A stretch of 64,000 nucleotides of DNA from Planctomicrobium piriforme (GTDB lineage: Bacteria > Planctomycetota > Planctomycetia > Pirellulales > UBA1268), in NCBI GenBank assembly GCA_945869735.1, contig CAMBPQ010000012.1, positions 1 through 64,000 of the forward strand. Direction: 5' to 3'. The notes under the pieces are model-generated. The model was not told the DNA's origin and made no database searches. It worked only from the letters and a program-made list of their open reading frames with translations. The position numbers and the translations under genes were made by a program. Shown here piece after piece: positions 45,732-54,592 of the stretch. How positions within the stretch are numbered: position 1 is the stretch's first letter; each line of letters opens with the position of its first letter.

Positions 45732-46883
45732 GTGTCGCACGGATTGCCGAGTCGACGCTATCTCGACAACGCCGCCACGTCGTGGCCGAAGCCGGAGGTG
45801 GTATTTGCGGCCTGGAACGACGCGGTCCGCCGCGTCGGGGCAACGGCGGGCCGGGCTGCCTACCGCGAGGCGGCCGAGGCCGATGCGATTCGTGAGCGGG
45901 CCCGCGCTGCGGCGGCCCGGCTGCTGGGTGGCGTCGATCCGCAGCGTGTGGCGTTGCCGGCCGGCTGCACGCTGGCCCTCAACATGGCGATCCACGGGCT
46001 CGTGAAACCAGGCGATCACGTGATCGCGACGGCTGCCGACCACAACGCGACGCTGCGGCCGCTCCATGCGCTGGAGCGACGAGGCGTGATCACGCTGTCA
46101 ATCGTGCCGTGTGACGGCCTTGGCCGCGTCGATTCCGCAGATATCGCGGGGGCATGGCGGCCTGCGACGCGGCTGGTGGTCGTGAGTCATGCCTCGAATG
46201 TCTCCGGTGCGGTCCAAGACGCGGCCGCGATCGGTCGGGTGGTCCGCGAACGAGGCGGCCTGTTTCTCCTCGACGCGGCGCAGTCGCTCGGCCAGGTGCC
46301 TTGCGACATGACCGGCTTCGGGGCCGACGTGGTCGCGGCGCCGGCCCACAAGTGGCTGCTCGGCACGGGCGGTGCTGCGATCCTCTGGGCCCGGGAGGGC
46401 GTTGAGCCCGAGGCCTTCATTCAAGGGGGCACGGGATCCGCGAGTGATTCACTCGACATGCCCACACGGTTTGTCGAGCGCATGGAGGCCGGCACGCCCG
46501 ACGTGCCGGCCCTGGCCGCCCTCGCCGCCGGCGCTGCCTGGCTCGAGGAGCGGTCGGTGGCTGAGGTCGGCCGCACTTGCCGTGCCCTCGCTGCGGCCTG
46601 CGCCGCGGGCCTCCGCGATCTGCGCGGCGTGCGGGTGATCGCGGCGGAGGGGGGTGCGCCGATTGTGAGTTTCACGGTCGAGGGCTATGCTCCCGCCGAA
46701 GTCTCCGTGCTCGTCGAGCAGATCGCGGGCGCTCAGACACGGTCAGGCCATCATTGTGCGGCCCTGGTCCACGAGTGCCTCGGCACCCGGGATGGCGGCA
46801 CGGTGCGGGCGGCCTTCGGGCCCTTCAACGTGGCGGACGATGTCGATGCTCTCGTGGCGGCGGTCCGATCGATCGTCGAATGA
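45732..46883 (+). CDS. Cysteine desulfurase (class V aminotransferase fold)
   Basis: 383 residues from a GTG with a GGAGG leader. YLDNAATSWPKPEVV, LLDAAQSLGQVPCDM, the PLP lysine in APAHKWLLGTGG, and the persulfide-bearing Cys in TRSGHHCAALVH are seen. It lies two bases after moaA, so it could supply the sulfur loaded onto MoaD. That link is inferred from position; a more general Fe-S role is also possible. Confidence 0.86.
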   Translation: MSHGLPSRRYLDNAATSWPKPEVVFAAWNDAVRRVGATAGRAAYREAAEADAIRERARAAAARLLGGVDPQRVALPAGCTLALNMAIHGLVKPGDHVIATAADHNATLRPLHALERRGVITLSIVPCDGLGRVDSADIAGAWRPATRLVVVSHASNVSGAVQDAAAIGRVVRERGGLFLLDAAQSLGQVPCDMTGFGADVVAAPAHKWLLGTGGAAILWAREGVEPEAFIQGGTGSASDSLDMPTRFVERMEAGTPDVPALAALAAGAAWLEERSVAEVGRTCRALAAACAAGLRDLRGVRVIAAEGGAPIVSFTVEGYAPAEVSVLVEQIAGAQTRSGHHCAALVHECLGTRDGGTVRAAFGPFNVADDVDALVAAVRSIVE

Positions 46884-46928
46884 CACAGGACCTAGTGTTG
46901 ACGGCTCGGGTGAGTCAGGGAGGTGACG

Positions 46929-47354
46929 ATGGCAGGGATCCCCAAGGATGTTTGGTATGCCGGTGGGCTGAGGTTCGAGTGCACGCAGTGTGGTGACTGC
47001 TGCTCCGGGTCCGAGGGTTACGTCTGGGTCAACCAGGCCGAGATCGACGCGATGGCCGCCCGCAAAGGGATGACGACAGCCGCCTTCGAGGCAGCCTATG
47101 TGAAGCGGGTCGGCGTGCGGCGGTCGCTTAAGGAGCGGTCCGGGGGCGACTGCGTGCTTCTTGACGAAACAACTCGGAAGTGCACCGCCTACGAGGACCG
47201 GCCGCGGCAGTGCCGCACGTGGCCGTTTTGGGACTCAAACCTCTCGAGCCCCGCGGCCTGGGCCGAAGCCGCCGAGGCCTGCCCTGGCTGCAACAAGGGC
47301 AATCTCGTGCCCCTCGAGCGAATCGTCGAGCAGGCAGCGAAGATCAGGATCTGA
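46929..47354 (+). CDS. YkgJ-family cysteine cluster protein
   Basis: 141 residues. FECTQCGDCCSGSEGYVWV, CVLLDETTRKCTAYEDRP and RQCRTWPFW form the CxxCxxCC...C...C pattern of the YkgJ/Fe-S or zinc cluster family (UPF0153). GGGAGG five bases before the ATG at 46929 fixes the start. Function unknown; next to Mo-cofactor genes and possibly co-transcribed. Confidence 0.85.
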   Translation: MAGIPKDVWYAGGLRFECTQCGDCCSGSEGYVWVNQAEIDAMAARKGMTTAAFEAAYVKRVGVRRSLKERSGGDCVLLDETTRKCTAYEDRPRQCRTWPFWDSNLSSPAAWAEAAEACPGCNKGNLVPLERIVEQAAKIRI

Positions 47355-47380
47355 GCGACCTAGCAGCCCCAGGTGCCCTC

Positions 47381-47700
47381 AAGAAGCCCGGAGCGCACGC
47401 GATGGGAAAGCGGGCGGTGACCGTGGCGGTGGTGGGGAGCGAGACGAGGTGGCGGGCGTATTCCCCGCGCTCGCGCTGGGGGCTTCCTGACGGCGAGGCA
47501 CGCCCGCACACGCTCCCGATCGTGAGGAACCGGGGGTGGCACGCGCAGACGTCGGGGAATCTTTGCGACTCACGAGTGATGTTCAGTCGGCCAAGCGGGC
47601 ATCCTGTAGCAAAATCCCCCGGCGCCGAGCATGCCACCGCCGGTGAACCAATCTGGCACCGTATCAATGCTACCCGTATTCCCCGCGCTCGCGCTGGGGG
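47381..47700 (+). repeat. Family B intergenic repeat (copy B3)
   Basis: Full-length copy: left arm AAGAAGCCCGGAGCGCACGCG, first right arm near 47461-47490, then the CGATCGTGAGGAACCGGG, GCGCAGACGTCGGGGAATC, GGCATCCTGTAGCAAAATCC and GGCGCCGAGCATGCC modules, and a second right arm running into 47700. Located between convergent YkgJ and lipoprotein genes. Confidence 0.82.
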
Positions 47701-47816
47701 CTTCCTGACGGGATGCAGAGCCCAACTCGAGTGCAGTCGTACGGCTCACGCCGTTACGCTTCCTGACGGGATGCAGAGCCCAACTCGATGGCAGCCGTAC
47801 GGCTTACGACGTTGCG
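47701..47816 (+). repeat. Tandem 58-bp direct repeat
   Basis: Two units of exactly 58 bp (47701-47758 and 47759-47816) that begin CTTCCTGACGGGATGCAGAG and end near GTTACG/GTTGCG, with a partial third start at 47817 (CTTCCTGG). They extend the right arm of family B copy B3 and contain the imperfect inverted pair CGTACGGC around their middle. Confidence 0.75.
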
Positions 47817-47843
47817 CTTCCTGGCTGGAGGCGCTGCGTGCGG

Positions 47844-48062
47844 TTAGAGGATGCCGCCGTGCGTCCGCCAGGGCGTCATGTGAGACGGCTGGTCGAGGAA
47901 CCAGATCCGCTCCCACTCGTCGGTGATCGCCCGCAGATCTTCCGATGTGTAGATCAACTGCTGAGCGCGGCGGACCGGATCACCGGAATACATCGGGATG
48001 AGGCAGCCTGTGCTGGTCGCCAGCAGCGCCGCAGCACACATGAGCCAGCAAGACTTCCTCAT
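47844..48062 (-). CDS. Small lipoprotein
   Basis: 72 residues with a signal peptide and lipobox (MRKSCWLMCAAALLATSTGC; Cys at position 20). The mature part is 53 residues, acidic and helical (LIYTSEDLRAITDEWERIWF). GGAGG precedes the ATG. It lies downstream of the HU gene on the same strand. Function unknown. Confidence 0.72.
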   Translation of the reverse strand: MRKSCWLMCAAALLATSTGCLIPMYSGDPVRRAQQLIYTSEDLRAITDEWERIWFLDQPSHMTPWRTHGGIL

Positions 48063-48244
48063 CGCATGGTCCTCCTGACCCTCGTTTGAATCATCCTTGA
48101 TTTCGTTCGCATGCTGGATCGCCCGAGGGCGCCACTCTTTCAAAAAGCGGAAATACCCGATCGATTCCAGCGGTGCGAGAGTGACTCTCGCCATTATGCG
48201 GGGCCGGGGGGCCCGTTGGTTGCCAGGTTCGCCCAGTCTGTGCC

Positions 48245-48619
48245 TTATCCTTGGCTTGGCTGGTCGGGCTGGCTCGTCTCCGTCGTGTTCGGTGTGGGGG
48301 GAGGCTGGTGAGCTTGGGGTTCTGCGGTGGCCTGCTGCCGGTCGAGATCCCTGACCCGTTCCTCCATCTCCTTGCCTGGCTTGAATGTCACCACGCTCTT
48401 GGCCTGTACGGTCACCCGTTCGCCAGTCCGCGGATTGCGTGCTACCCGCGCCTCGCGCCGCTTGATCTGAAAGACCCCGAAGTTCCGCAGTTCGATTCGC
48501 CCCTCTCGCACGAGCGCTTCGATCAGCGCGTCGAACGTCCGCTGGACCAGTTCCTTCGTGCGAAGCTGGGGGAGATCGATCTGTTCGGCGATCGTCCGGA
48601 CGATGTCTTTCTTGGTCAC
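48245..48619 (-). CDS. HU/IHF-family DNA-binding protein
   Basis: 124 residues. [20 protein letters not shown] and [20 protein letters not shown] followed by [20 protein letters not shown] are the HU core with its DNA-binding arm. A Gln/Pro-rich tail of about 30 residues ([16 protein letters not shown]) is added. It bends and compacts DNA. A candidate promoter lies about 85-105 bp upstream. Confidence 0.92.
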   Translation of the reverse strand: MTKKDIVRTIAEQIDLPQLRTKELVQRTFDALIEALVREGRIELRNFGVFQIKRREARVARNPRTGERVTVQAKSVVTFKPGKEMEERVRDLDRQQATAEPQAHQPPPTPNTTETSQPDQPSQG

Positions 48620-48701
48620 GGCTCAGACGCTCCGACCGCGGTGCCGACCGCTCAGCACGGGGCTGGAGGGACCGGAAACGGGGAGGACAACTCGTCCGAA
48701 G

Positions 48702-48728
48702 CCTATAGCTGGCAAGCACTAATGTCAA
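48702..48728 (-). promoter_or_regulatory. Candidate sigma-70 promoter for the HU gene
   Basis: On the minus strand, TTGACA (48728-48723) is followed after 15 bp by TATAGG (48707-48702). The -35 box is perfect but the spacing is short. The remainder of the 337-bp gap up to pyrD holds no gene; a second TTGACA at 48800-48805 on the plus strand lacks a good -10 partner. Confidence 0.4.
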
Positions 48729-48956
48729 CCAGCGGCCGCCGAGGCTCGCCGGCTCAGAAGTCCCTGCTCCCTCTCAGTATCGGCGGCATAATCGCCAAAC
48801 TTGACACAATCGGATCGGTCCACGGGCCAGCCCGTCCGGCGGACTTTTCGCCACGCCCGCAGCCTTGCGGGAGCGGTTCAGCGATGCTTGGGGCTCTGGG
48901 AAAACCCACTACACTCGACCATGTTCCGCCGACCTTCTTTTCGCGTCTTGAGCTCC

Positions 48957-49952
48957 ATGTCGCATCCCGCCGGGCTTCCGCCGTCGCCGCCCGATCTGTC
49001 AGTCACGCTTGGTAGGCTCCGGCTGCCCAATCCGGTGCTTGTGGCCTCGGGCACGTTCGGCTACGGCCGCGAGATGGCCGGCATGGTTGACCTCAAGCGG
49101 CTGGGCGGGATCGTGCCGAAGACGATCACGCAGCTGCCGCGAAAGGGCAACGTGCCGTGGCGGACCGTGGAGACCTCGTCGGGGCTGCTCAACTCGATCG
49201 GCCTCGACAACGACGGCGTCGATTCTTTTCTCGCCAAGCAACTTCCTTGGTTGCTCGGCTGCGGAGCCCCCGTGATCGTGAGCATCGCCGGTGCGACGCT
49301 GGACGACTTCGTGGAACTCGCCCGTCGGCTGGATGACGTGCCTGGGATCGCGGCGCTCGAGCTCAATATCTCCTGCCCCAACGTGAGCCACGGAGTCGAT
49401 CTGGGGAACGACCCTGGGATGTGCCAACGGGTGGTGGCGGGGGTCCGCGCGGCCACCGCGCTGCCGGTGCTTGCCAAGCTCACGCCCAATGTGACCGACA
49501 TCGTGGCCGTGGCCAGGGGCGCTCAGGACGGCGGGGCCGATGCGGTGACCGTGATCAACACCTGCCAGGGGATAGCGGTCGACTGGCGTCGTCGCCGTCC
49601 GCTCCTCGGCAACGTGATCGGAGGCCTAAGCGGCCCGGCGATCAAGCCAATCGCGCTTCGGTGCGTCCACCAGATCCGTCGGGCTGTCGACATCCCGATC
49701 GTGGGCGTCGGTGGCATCATGACGATCGACGACTGCATGGAGTTTTTCGTCACGGGCGCGTCGGCCGTCCAGATTGGCACGGCCAACTTCGCCGAGCCGG
49801 TCGCCTCCGCCCGCCTGCTCGACGAACTGCCGGCGGCCATCGCCGAACTGGGGGCCGCGAGCCTCCGCGAGATCATCGGCACGCTCCAGCTTCCCGCCGC
49901 GCTTGCCGCCTGCCAGTTGTCCACCGCGAGCCCCGCCCATCATGCCACCTGA
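48957..49952 (+). CDS. pyrD: Dihydroorotate dehydrogenase (class 1B type)
   Basis: 331 residues. [26 protein letters not shown], the catalytic Cys in [33 protein letters not shown] and [20 protein letters not shown] match NAD-linked class 1B enzymes. It oxidises dihydroorotate in pyrimidine synthesis. A PyrK partner is not in the window. Its 3' end overlaps trpS by 11 bp. Starts at 48921 are possible. Confidence 0.92.
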   Translation: MSHPAGLPPSPPDLSVTLGRLRLPNPVLVASGTFGYGREMAGMVDLKRLGGIVPKTITQLPRKGNVPWRTVETSSGLLNSIGLDNDGVDSFLAKQLPWLLGCGAPVIVSIAGATLDDFVELARRLDDVPGIAALELNISCPNVSHGVDLGNDPGMCQRVVAGVRAATALPVLAKLTPNVTDIVAVARGAQDGGADAVTVINTCQGIAVDWRRRRPLLGNVIGGLSGPAIKPIALRCVHQIRRAVDIPIVGVGGIMTIDDCMEFFVTGASAVQIGTANFAEPVASARLLDELPAAIAELGAASLREIIGTLQLPAALAACQLSTASPAHHAT

Positions 49953-50997
49953 TGCCACGCCTCAGCCGTCGCGGGCCCTGTCGGGCATCCAGCCCACCGG
50001 CCGCTTCCACTGGGGCAACTATTTCGGGGCGATCCGCCAATACATCGACCTCCAACCGGGTGCGCATCAGGCGGCCGACGAGGCCTATTACTTCATCGCC
50101 GACCTCCATGCATTGACGACGGTCCGCGACCCGGACCGACTGCGGTCGCTGGTCCACGCGGCGGCTGTCGATCTCGTCGCCCTGGGACTCGATCCGGAGC
50201 GGGCGGTGCTGTTCATCCAGTCGGACGTGCCCGAGGTGACGGAACTCTCCTGGCTCCTGATGACCGTCACGCCCATGGGCCTGCTCGAACGGTGTCATGC
50301 CTACAAAGACAAGAAGAACCGGGGACTGCCGGCCGACGCCGGCCTGTTCACCTATCCGGTGCTCATGGCCGCGGACATCCTGGCCTACGACGCCACGGTG
50401 GTCCCCGTTGGCGAGGACCAGGTGCAGCACATCGAGGTCTGCCGCGACCTCGCCGGCACGTTCAATCATCTCTATGGCGAGGTCTTTACGCTCCCGAAGC
50501 CACGGCTCGTCGAAGGTGGCGCCAAGGTCCCTGGCACCGACGGCCAGAAAATGAGCAAGAGCTACGAGAACACGATCGAGGTCTTCGAGGATCCATCCGC
50601 GCAAAAGAAGAAGATCATGCGGATCACGACCGATTCGCGGCCCATGGAGGAGCCCAAGGATCCCGTGGGCGACCACCTCTTCGAGCTCTACTCGCTGATG
50701 GCCTCGGAGGCCGATCGCACGCGGATGGCCGAGCTCTACCGTCGCGGCGGGTTTGGCTACGGCGAGGTGAAGAAGGCGCTCGTGGAGGTATCGGCGGCCT
50801 GCTTTGCCGATGCCCGGGACCGGCGGGCGGCGCTCGAGTCGGATCGGGGCCGGATCGAGGCGATCCTTGCCGCTGGTGCGGCGAAGGCGCGGGCCCGGGC
50901 GGGCAAGGTGTTGGCCCGGGCAAAGCGGGCCTGTGGATTGTCGCGTGGCGAGACCGTGGCACCTGCGGCAAACGCGGCGAAAGGAAAGCAGGCATGA
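49942..50997 (+). CDS. trpS: Tryptophanyl-tRNA synthetase
   Basis: 351 residues. [20 protein letters not shown] carries the HIGH-like HWGN, and [18 protein letters not shown] the [23 protein letters not shown] is also typical. A basic Ala/Lys-rich tail of about 40 residues ([17 protein letters not shown]) extends beyond the usual C-terminus. Starts inside pyrD and ends overlapping acpS as ATGA. Confidence 0.95.
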   Translation: MPPDATPQPSRALSGIQPTGRFHWGNYFGAIRQYIDLQPGAHQAADEAYYFIADLHALTTVRDPDRLRSLVHAAAVDLVALGLDPERAVLFIQSDVPEVTELSWLLMTVTPMGLLERCHAYKDKKNRGLPADAGLFTYPVLMAADILAYDATVVPVGEDQVQHIEVCRDLAGTFNHLYGEVFTLPKPRLVEGGAKVPGTDGQKMSKSYENTIEVFEDPSAQKKKIMRITTDSRPMEEPKDPVGDHLFELYSLMASEADRTRMAELYRRGGFGYGEVKKALVEVSAACFADARDRRAALESDRGRIEAILAAGAAKARARAGKVLARAKRACGLSRGETVAPAANAAKGKQA

Positions 50998-51413
50998 ACG
51001 TCCTGGGGATCGGCACCGACATCACCGAAGTGCTCCGCATCGCGCAGATGATCGAGCGGCACGGTGAGCTCTTCGTCGATCGTGTTTATACCCCGCTCGA
51101 GATCGAATATTGCCGGTCGCGCAAGATGGCAACGCAACACTTTGCCGGCCGCTGGGCCGTGAAAGAGGCAGTGCTCAAGGCGCTCGGCACCGGCTGGCGG
51201 CGGGGCATCAGTTGGCGCGACATCGAGGTGACCAACGGCGCCGGCGGGAGGCCGCAGGCCTTCCTCAAGGGGGGCACGGAGGAGATGGCGGACAAGATGG
51301 GGATTCGCTGCATCCTCGTCAGCATTTCCCACTGCCGCTCCCACGCGACGGCCTACGCAGTCGCGCTCGATGAAACACCGAGCACCTTTACCAGTGACAT
51401 GCCGTGGCTGTGA
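50994..51413 (+). CDS. acpS: Holo-[acyl-carrier-protein] synthase
   Basis: 139 residues. [14 protein letters not shown] has the metal-binding Asp, and [18 protein letters not shown] the Glu and Lys of the active site. [15 protein letters not shown] closes the fold. It transfers 4'-phosphopantetheine from CoA to ACP. Translationally coupled to trpS by a 4-bp overlap; last gene of the pyrD-trpS-acpS set. Confidence 0.94.
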   Translation: MNVLGIGTDITEVLRIAQMIERHGELFVDRVYTPLEIEYCRSRKMATQHFAGRWAVKEAVLKALGTGWRRGISWRDIEVTNGAGGRPQAFLKGGTEEMADKMGIRCILVSISHCRSHATAYAVALDETPSTFTSDMPWL

Positions 51414-51424
51414 GAGGGGGCATG

Positions 51425-51575
51425 AGGTGCCCTCAAGAAGCCCGGAGCGCAAGCGATGGGAAAGCGGGTGGTGACCGTGGCGCTGGTGGGGAGCGAGACG
51501 AAGTGGCGGGCGTATTCCCCGCGGTTGCGCTTGGGGCTTCCTGACGGGGACGCACCGCCCAACTCGAGGGCAATC
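51425..51575 (+). repeat. Family B intergenic repeat, short copy (B4)
   Basis: This minimal copy shows the inverted arms best. Left arm 51435-51455 (AAGAAGCCCGGAGCGCAAGC, then G) matches the reverse complement of 51522-51542 at 17 of 21 positions, enclosing about 66 bp. Located between convergent acpS and topA. Confidence 0.82.
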
Positions 51576-51610
51576 GTACCGGCGAACGAAGCGGAAAGGT
51601 GGGACCGGGA

Positions 51611-54394
51611 TCAGGCCTCGAACTTTTGGAGTTCGGCGATGCCGCCGGGGAGCGTGAGTTGGGTGAGGGGCGTGCCTTCCGGAACGGGCGTCGCGCCGTC
51701 GCGCCGGGTGAGGGCGAGTCTGGTCTGGAGCTTGAGGTGCTTTTCGAGATCCTTCGTGAAGGCCGCCTGGCGGTCTTCAGCGAGCTTTGTGAAGGCCTCG
51801 CGGCCACGGCACTTGGGGAAGGCGCGGCAGCCAAGCCATGGGCCCCGCTTGCCATCACGGAGGTTCATCAGGTCGCCGCACTTGGGGCAGGCGATGTCGG
51901 TGACCAGCGGCGGCGTCGAGGGAAACTTGAGGTTGCCCTTACGGTCGAGGTTGAGGATGAACGGCGGCGGCTCGGCAGCCGCGGCCTCCTTGGCCTTCTT
52001 GCCCTTCGGCTTGACCGGCCGCGGCTTGTCCTCGACGAGGAAGTCGCCAAACCGGCCCGTCCGCTTCACCATCGGCACGCCTGCCGGCGAGAGGAGGTCG
52101 ATCTGCTCGGGGAGCAGCGGCCGCCGCTGCCGGTCGACGGGCATGGCGTAGGAGCAGGCCGGCCGTTCCTTTGGTTTGGCCACCCGCTTCGGCTTTTTGC
52201 CCTTGGCGGTCAGCGCCGGAACTGGGGCCTCCTCGATGATCTTTTCGTTGTAGCCGCTGCAGGAGAGAAACTCCCCCTTGCCGCCGAGGCGATAATCCAG
52301 CCGGCGACCACACTCCGGGCAGGCGTAGGGCGACGGATCCGACTTGGCCTTCTCGTGCGGCTCCTCCAGAGCGGTCTCAAGCTTGGGCGAGAGCTCGGCG
52401 TGGAACTCGTGGAGCATGTCAGTCCACTTCTTTTTGCCCTGCGCCACCTGGTCGAGTTCCCGCTCGATCTCCCTCGTGTAGCCGATCTCGATGAACTGGT
52501 CGTGAAATCCCCGCTTGAGGAAGCCGGTCACGGCCTCGCCGATTGCCGTGGCGTGGAACCGCCGGTCCTGCTGGACGACGTAGCCGCGGTTCTCGATGAC
52601 GTTGATGATGCTCGCGTAGGTCGATGGACGGCCGATGCCCTCTTCCTCCATTTTCTTGACGAGCGTCGCCTCGGTGTATCGTGGCGGCGGCGCCTGGAAC
52701 TTCTGCCGGGGCTCGATGTCAAAGGGGGCGAGTTGCGTGCCCTTGTCGAAATCGGGAAGCACCTGGTCTCCGTCGTCCTTGGGTGTGCCACTAATGCGAT
52801 AGAACCCATCGAAGCGGAGCACGCGGCCGTTGGTCTTGAAGACGGCGCCGGTGTCGCGGTCGCTACGCCGCATGCGGACGCTCGTCGAATCCCACTCGGC
52901 GTCGGTCGCCTGGCAGGCCACGAAGCATTGCCAGATCAGCCGGTAGACCTTGAGCTGCTCGTCGCTGAGCGCCGAGGCGATGCTGTCGGGCTCACGGGAG
53001 GCGTCGGTGGGCCGGATCGCCTCGTGGGCCTCCTGGGCGCTCTCGTTGGAGCTCGAATACGTCCGCGGCTTCTCCGGAACGTAGGCGTCGCCGTGCCGCT
53101 TCTTGAGATAGCCGCGGGCCATTTCGATCGCCTCCCGAGAGAGATTCGTCGAGTCGGTCCGCATGTAGGTGATCAGGCCCACCCGGCCCTCGTCTGGCAG
53201 ATCGATGCCTTCGTAGAGCTGCTGGGCGATCCGCATCGTCCGGTCGGTCGACATGCCGAGCCGGCTGCTCGCGGCCTGCTGGAGCGTGCTGGTGATGAAG
53301 GGGGGATAGGGTTTTGACCGTGTCCGCGTCACGTCGATCGACTCGACGGTGTAGCGGGCCTTCTGGTCAGGACGACCCGTCAGGCGGATCACGTTCCTGC
53401 CACGGCCTTTGCCCGCGTCGTCGGTCTCACGGGAGATGGCGATGTCGAGCAGGCCCGCCGCCTTGGCCGCGGACTCAACGGCCCCGGACAGATCGGCCGG
53501 CGACGTGTTTTCCGCCTCGATCTTCAACGACTTGCCGCCGACCTCGACCAGGTCGCAGACGAGCGAACGATGGTCGGTCAGCCACGCCATGCGATCGCGA
53601 ACAAGCGGCGGCCGCCCGCGCTCGTCGCGGCGGGCCATGAACTCGGTCCATTCCTTGTGGAGCGCGGCGCCGGCGCCGACGTCAAACGCCATGCAGGCCG
53701 AGATCTCCCATGACTCTGACGGGGTGAAGGCCCGAATTTCCTGTTCCCGATCGACGACGATCCGCGTGGCCACGCTCTGGACGCGGCCCGCACTCAGGCC
53801 GCCAGCCACCTTCTTCCAGAGGATCGGCGACACCTGGTAGCCGACGATGCGGTCGACGATGCGGCGGGCCTGCTGGGCTTCGACCCGCGGCATGTTGATG
53901 GCCCGGGGCGACTGGAAGGCCCGCTGGACCTCCGATTTCGTAATCGCATCGAACGTCACCCGCTTGGCATACGTCGGGTCGACTCCGAGCACCTGCGTGA
54001 GGTGCCAGGCGATAGCCTCCCCCTCGCGATCCAAGTCGGTCGCGAACCAGATGTCGCTCGCGCTCTTCGCCAGACGGCGGAGTTCGGTGACCGTCTTCGC
54101 CTTGTCGCCGTCGATCTCATACGTGGGGGCGAAATCATGGTCCATGTCGACACCCGGCACCGGCTGCCGCGAGCCCTTGGGGGCCTTGCTCGGGAGGTCG
54201 CGGATGTGGCCGATCGAGGCCTTGACCACGAAGCCGGCGCCCAGGTACTTCTCGATCGTCTTGGCCTTGGCTGGGCTCTCGACGATCACCAGTTGGTAGT
54301 CCCCCTTCGGCAGGGCGGAGCCCCGGGGGCTGTCCGATCCCTTGGGGGCGGTGCCGCGGCGCGTCGTTGCTCGCTTGGACGTCTTCTTGGCCAT
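51611..54394 (-). CDS. topA: DNA topoisomerase I
   Basis: 927 residues. The Toprim domain starts LVIVESPAKAKTIEKYL and contains FATDLDREGEAIAWH; SAGRVQSVATRIV and the active-site Tyr in GLITYMRTDST follow. At least two C-terminal zinc ribbons are visible (CPECGRRLDYRLGGKGEFLS and CPKCGDLMNLRDGKRGPWLG), plus a degenerate one between them. It relaxes negative supercoils. A basic N-terminal leader of about 30 residues precedes Toprim. Confidence 0.96.
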   Translation of the reverse strand: MAKKTSKRATTRRGTAPKGSDSPRGSALPKGDYQLVIVESPAKAKTIEKYLGAGFVVKASIGHIRDLPSKAPKGSRQPVPGVDMDHDFAPTYEIDGDKAKTVTELRRLAKSASDIWFATDLDREGEAIAWHLTQVLGVDPTYAKRVTFDAITKSEVQRAFQSPRAINMPRVEAQQARRIVDRIVGYQVSPILWKKVAGGLSAGRVQSVATRIVVDREQEIRAFTPSESWEISACMAFDVGAGAALHKEWTEFMARRDERGRPPLVRDRMAWLTDHRSLVCDLVEVGGKSLKIEAENTSPADLSGAVESAAKAAGLLDIAISRETDDAGKGRGRNVIRLTGRPDQKARYTVESIDVTRTRSKPYPPFITSTLQQAASSRLGMSTDRTMRIAQQLYEGIDLPDEGRVGLITYMRTDSTNLSREAIEMARGYLKKRHGDAYVPEKPRTYSSSNESAQEAHEAIRPTDASREPDSIASALSDEQLKVYRLIWQCFVACQATDAEWDSTSVRMRRSDRDTGAVFKTNGRVLRFDGFYRISGTPKDDGDQVLPDFDKGTQLAPFDIEPRQKFQAPPPRYTEATLVKKMEEEGIGRPSTYASIINVIENRGYVVQQDRRFHATAIGEAVTGFLKRGFHDQFIEIGYTREIERELDQVAQGKKKWTDMLHEFHAELSPKLETALEEPHEKAKSDPSPYACPECGRRLDYRLGGKGEFLSCSGYNEKIIEEAPVPALTAKGKKPKRVAKPKERPACSYAMPVDRQRRPLLPEQIDLLSPAGVPMVKRTGRFGDFLVEDKPRPVKPKGKKAKEAAAAEPPPFILNLDRKGNLKFPSTPPLVTDIACPKCGDLMNLRDGKRGPWLGCRAFPKCRGREAFTKLAEDRQAAFTKDLEKHLKLQTRLALTRRDGATPVPEGTPLTQLTLPGGIAELQKFEA

Positions 54395-54592
54395 GGTGGG
54401 GTTCGCAGGGGGGCGACGGAAGCGGTTCGTGGTGACGCGAAGGGCACATCGGGATTGGCGCAGGAAGCCCCAGCGCTACAATCGGCGACCTACTGCCGCT
54501 TCGTTCGCGGCCTCCCAGCGTTACCCTCCGCGCTCTTTCCTTGTCAAGCCTCGGCGGTTTCGCCGTCGGGCAAACAGCTTATAGGCGGTGCT

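Noticed and set aside
47701-47816. Possible CRISPR array
   Set aside because: The 58-bp units are directly adjacent without unique spacers, only two complete units exist and no cas genes are nearby.
51599-53317. Open frame of 572 codons on the plus strand
   Set aside because: It is the reverse of topA, whose motifs are unmistakable.
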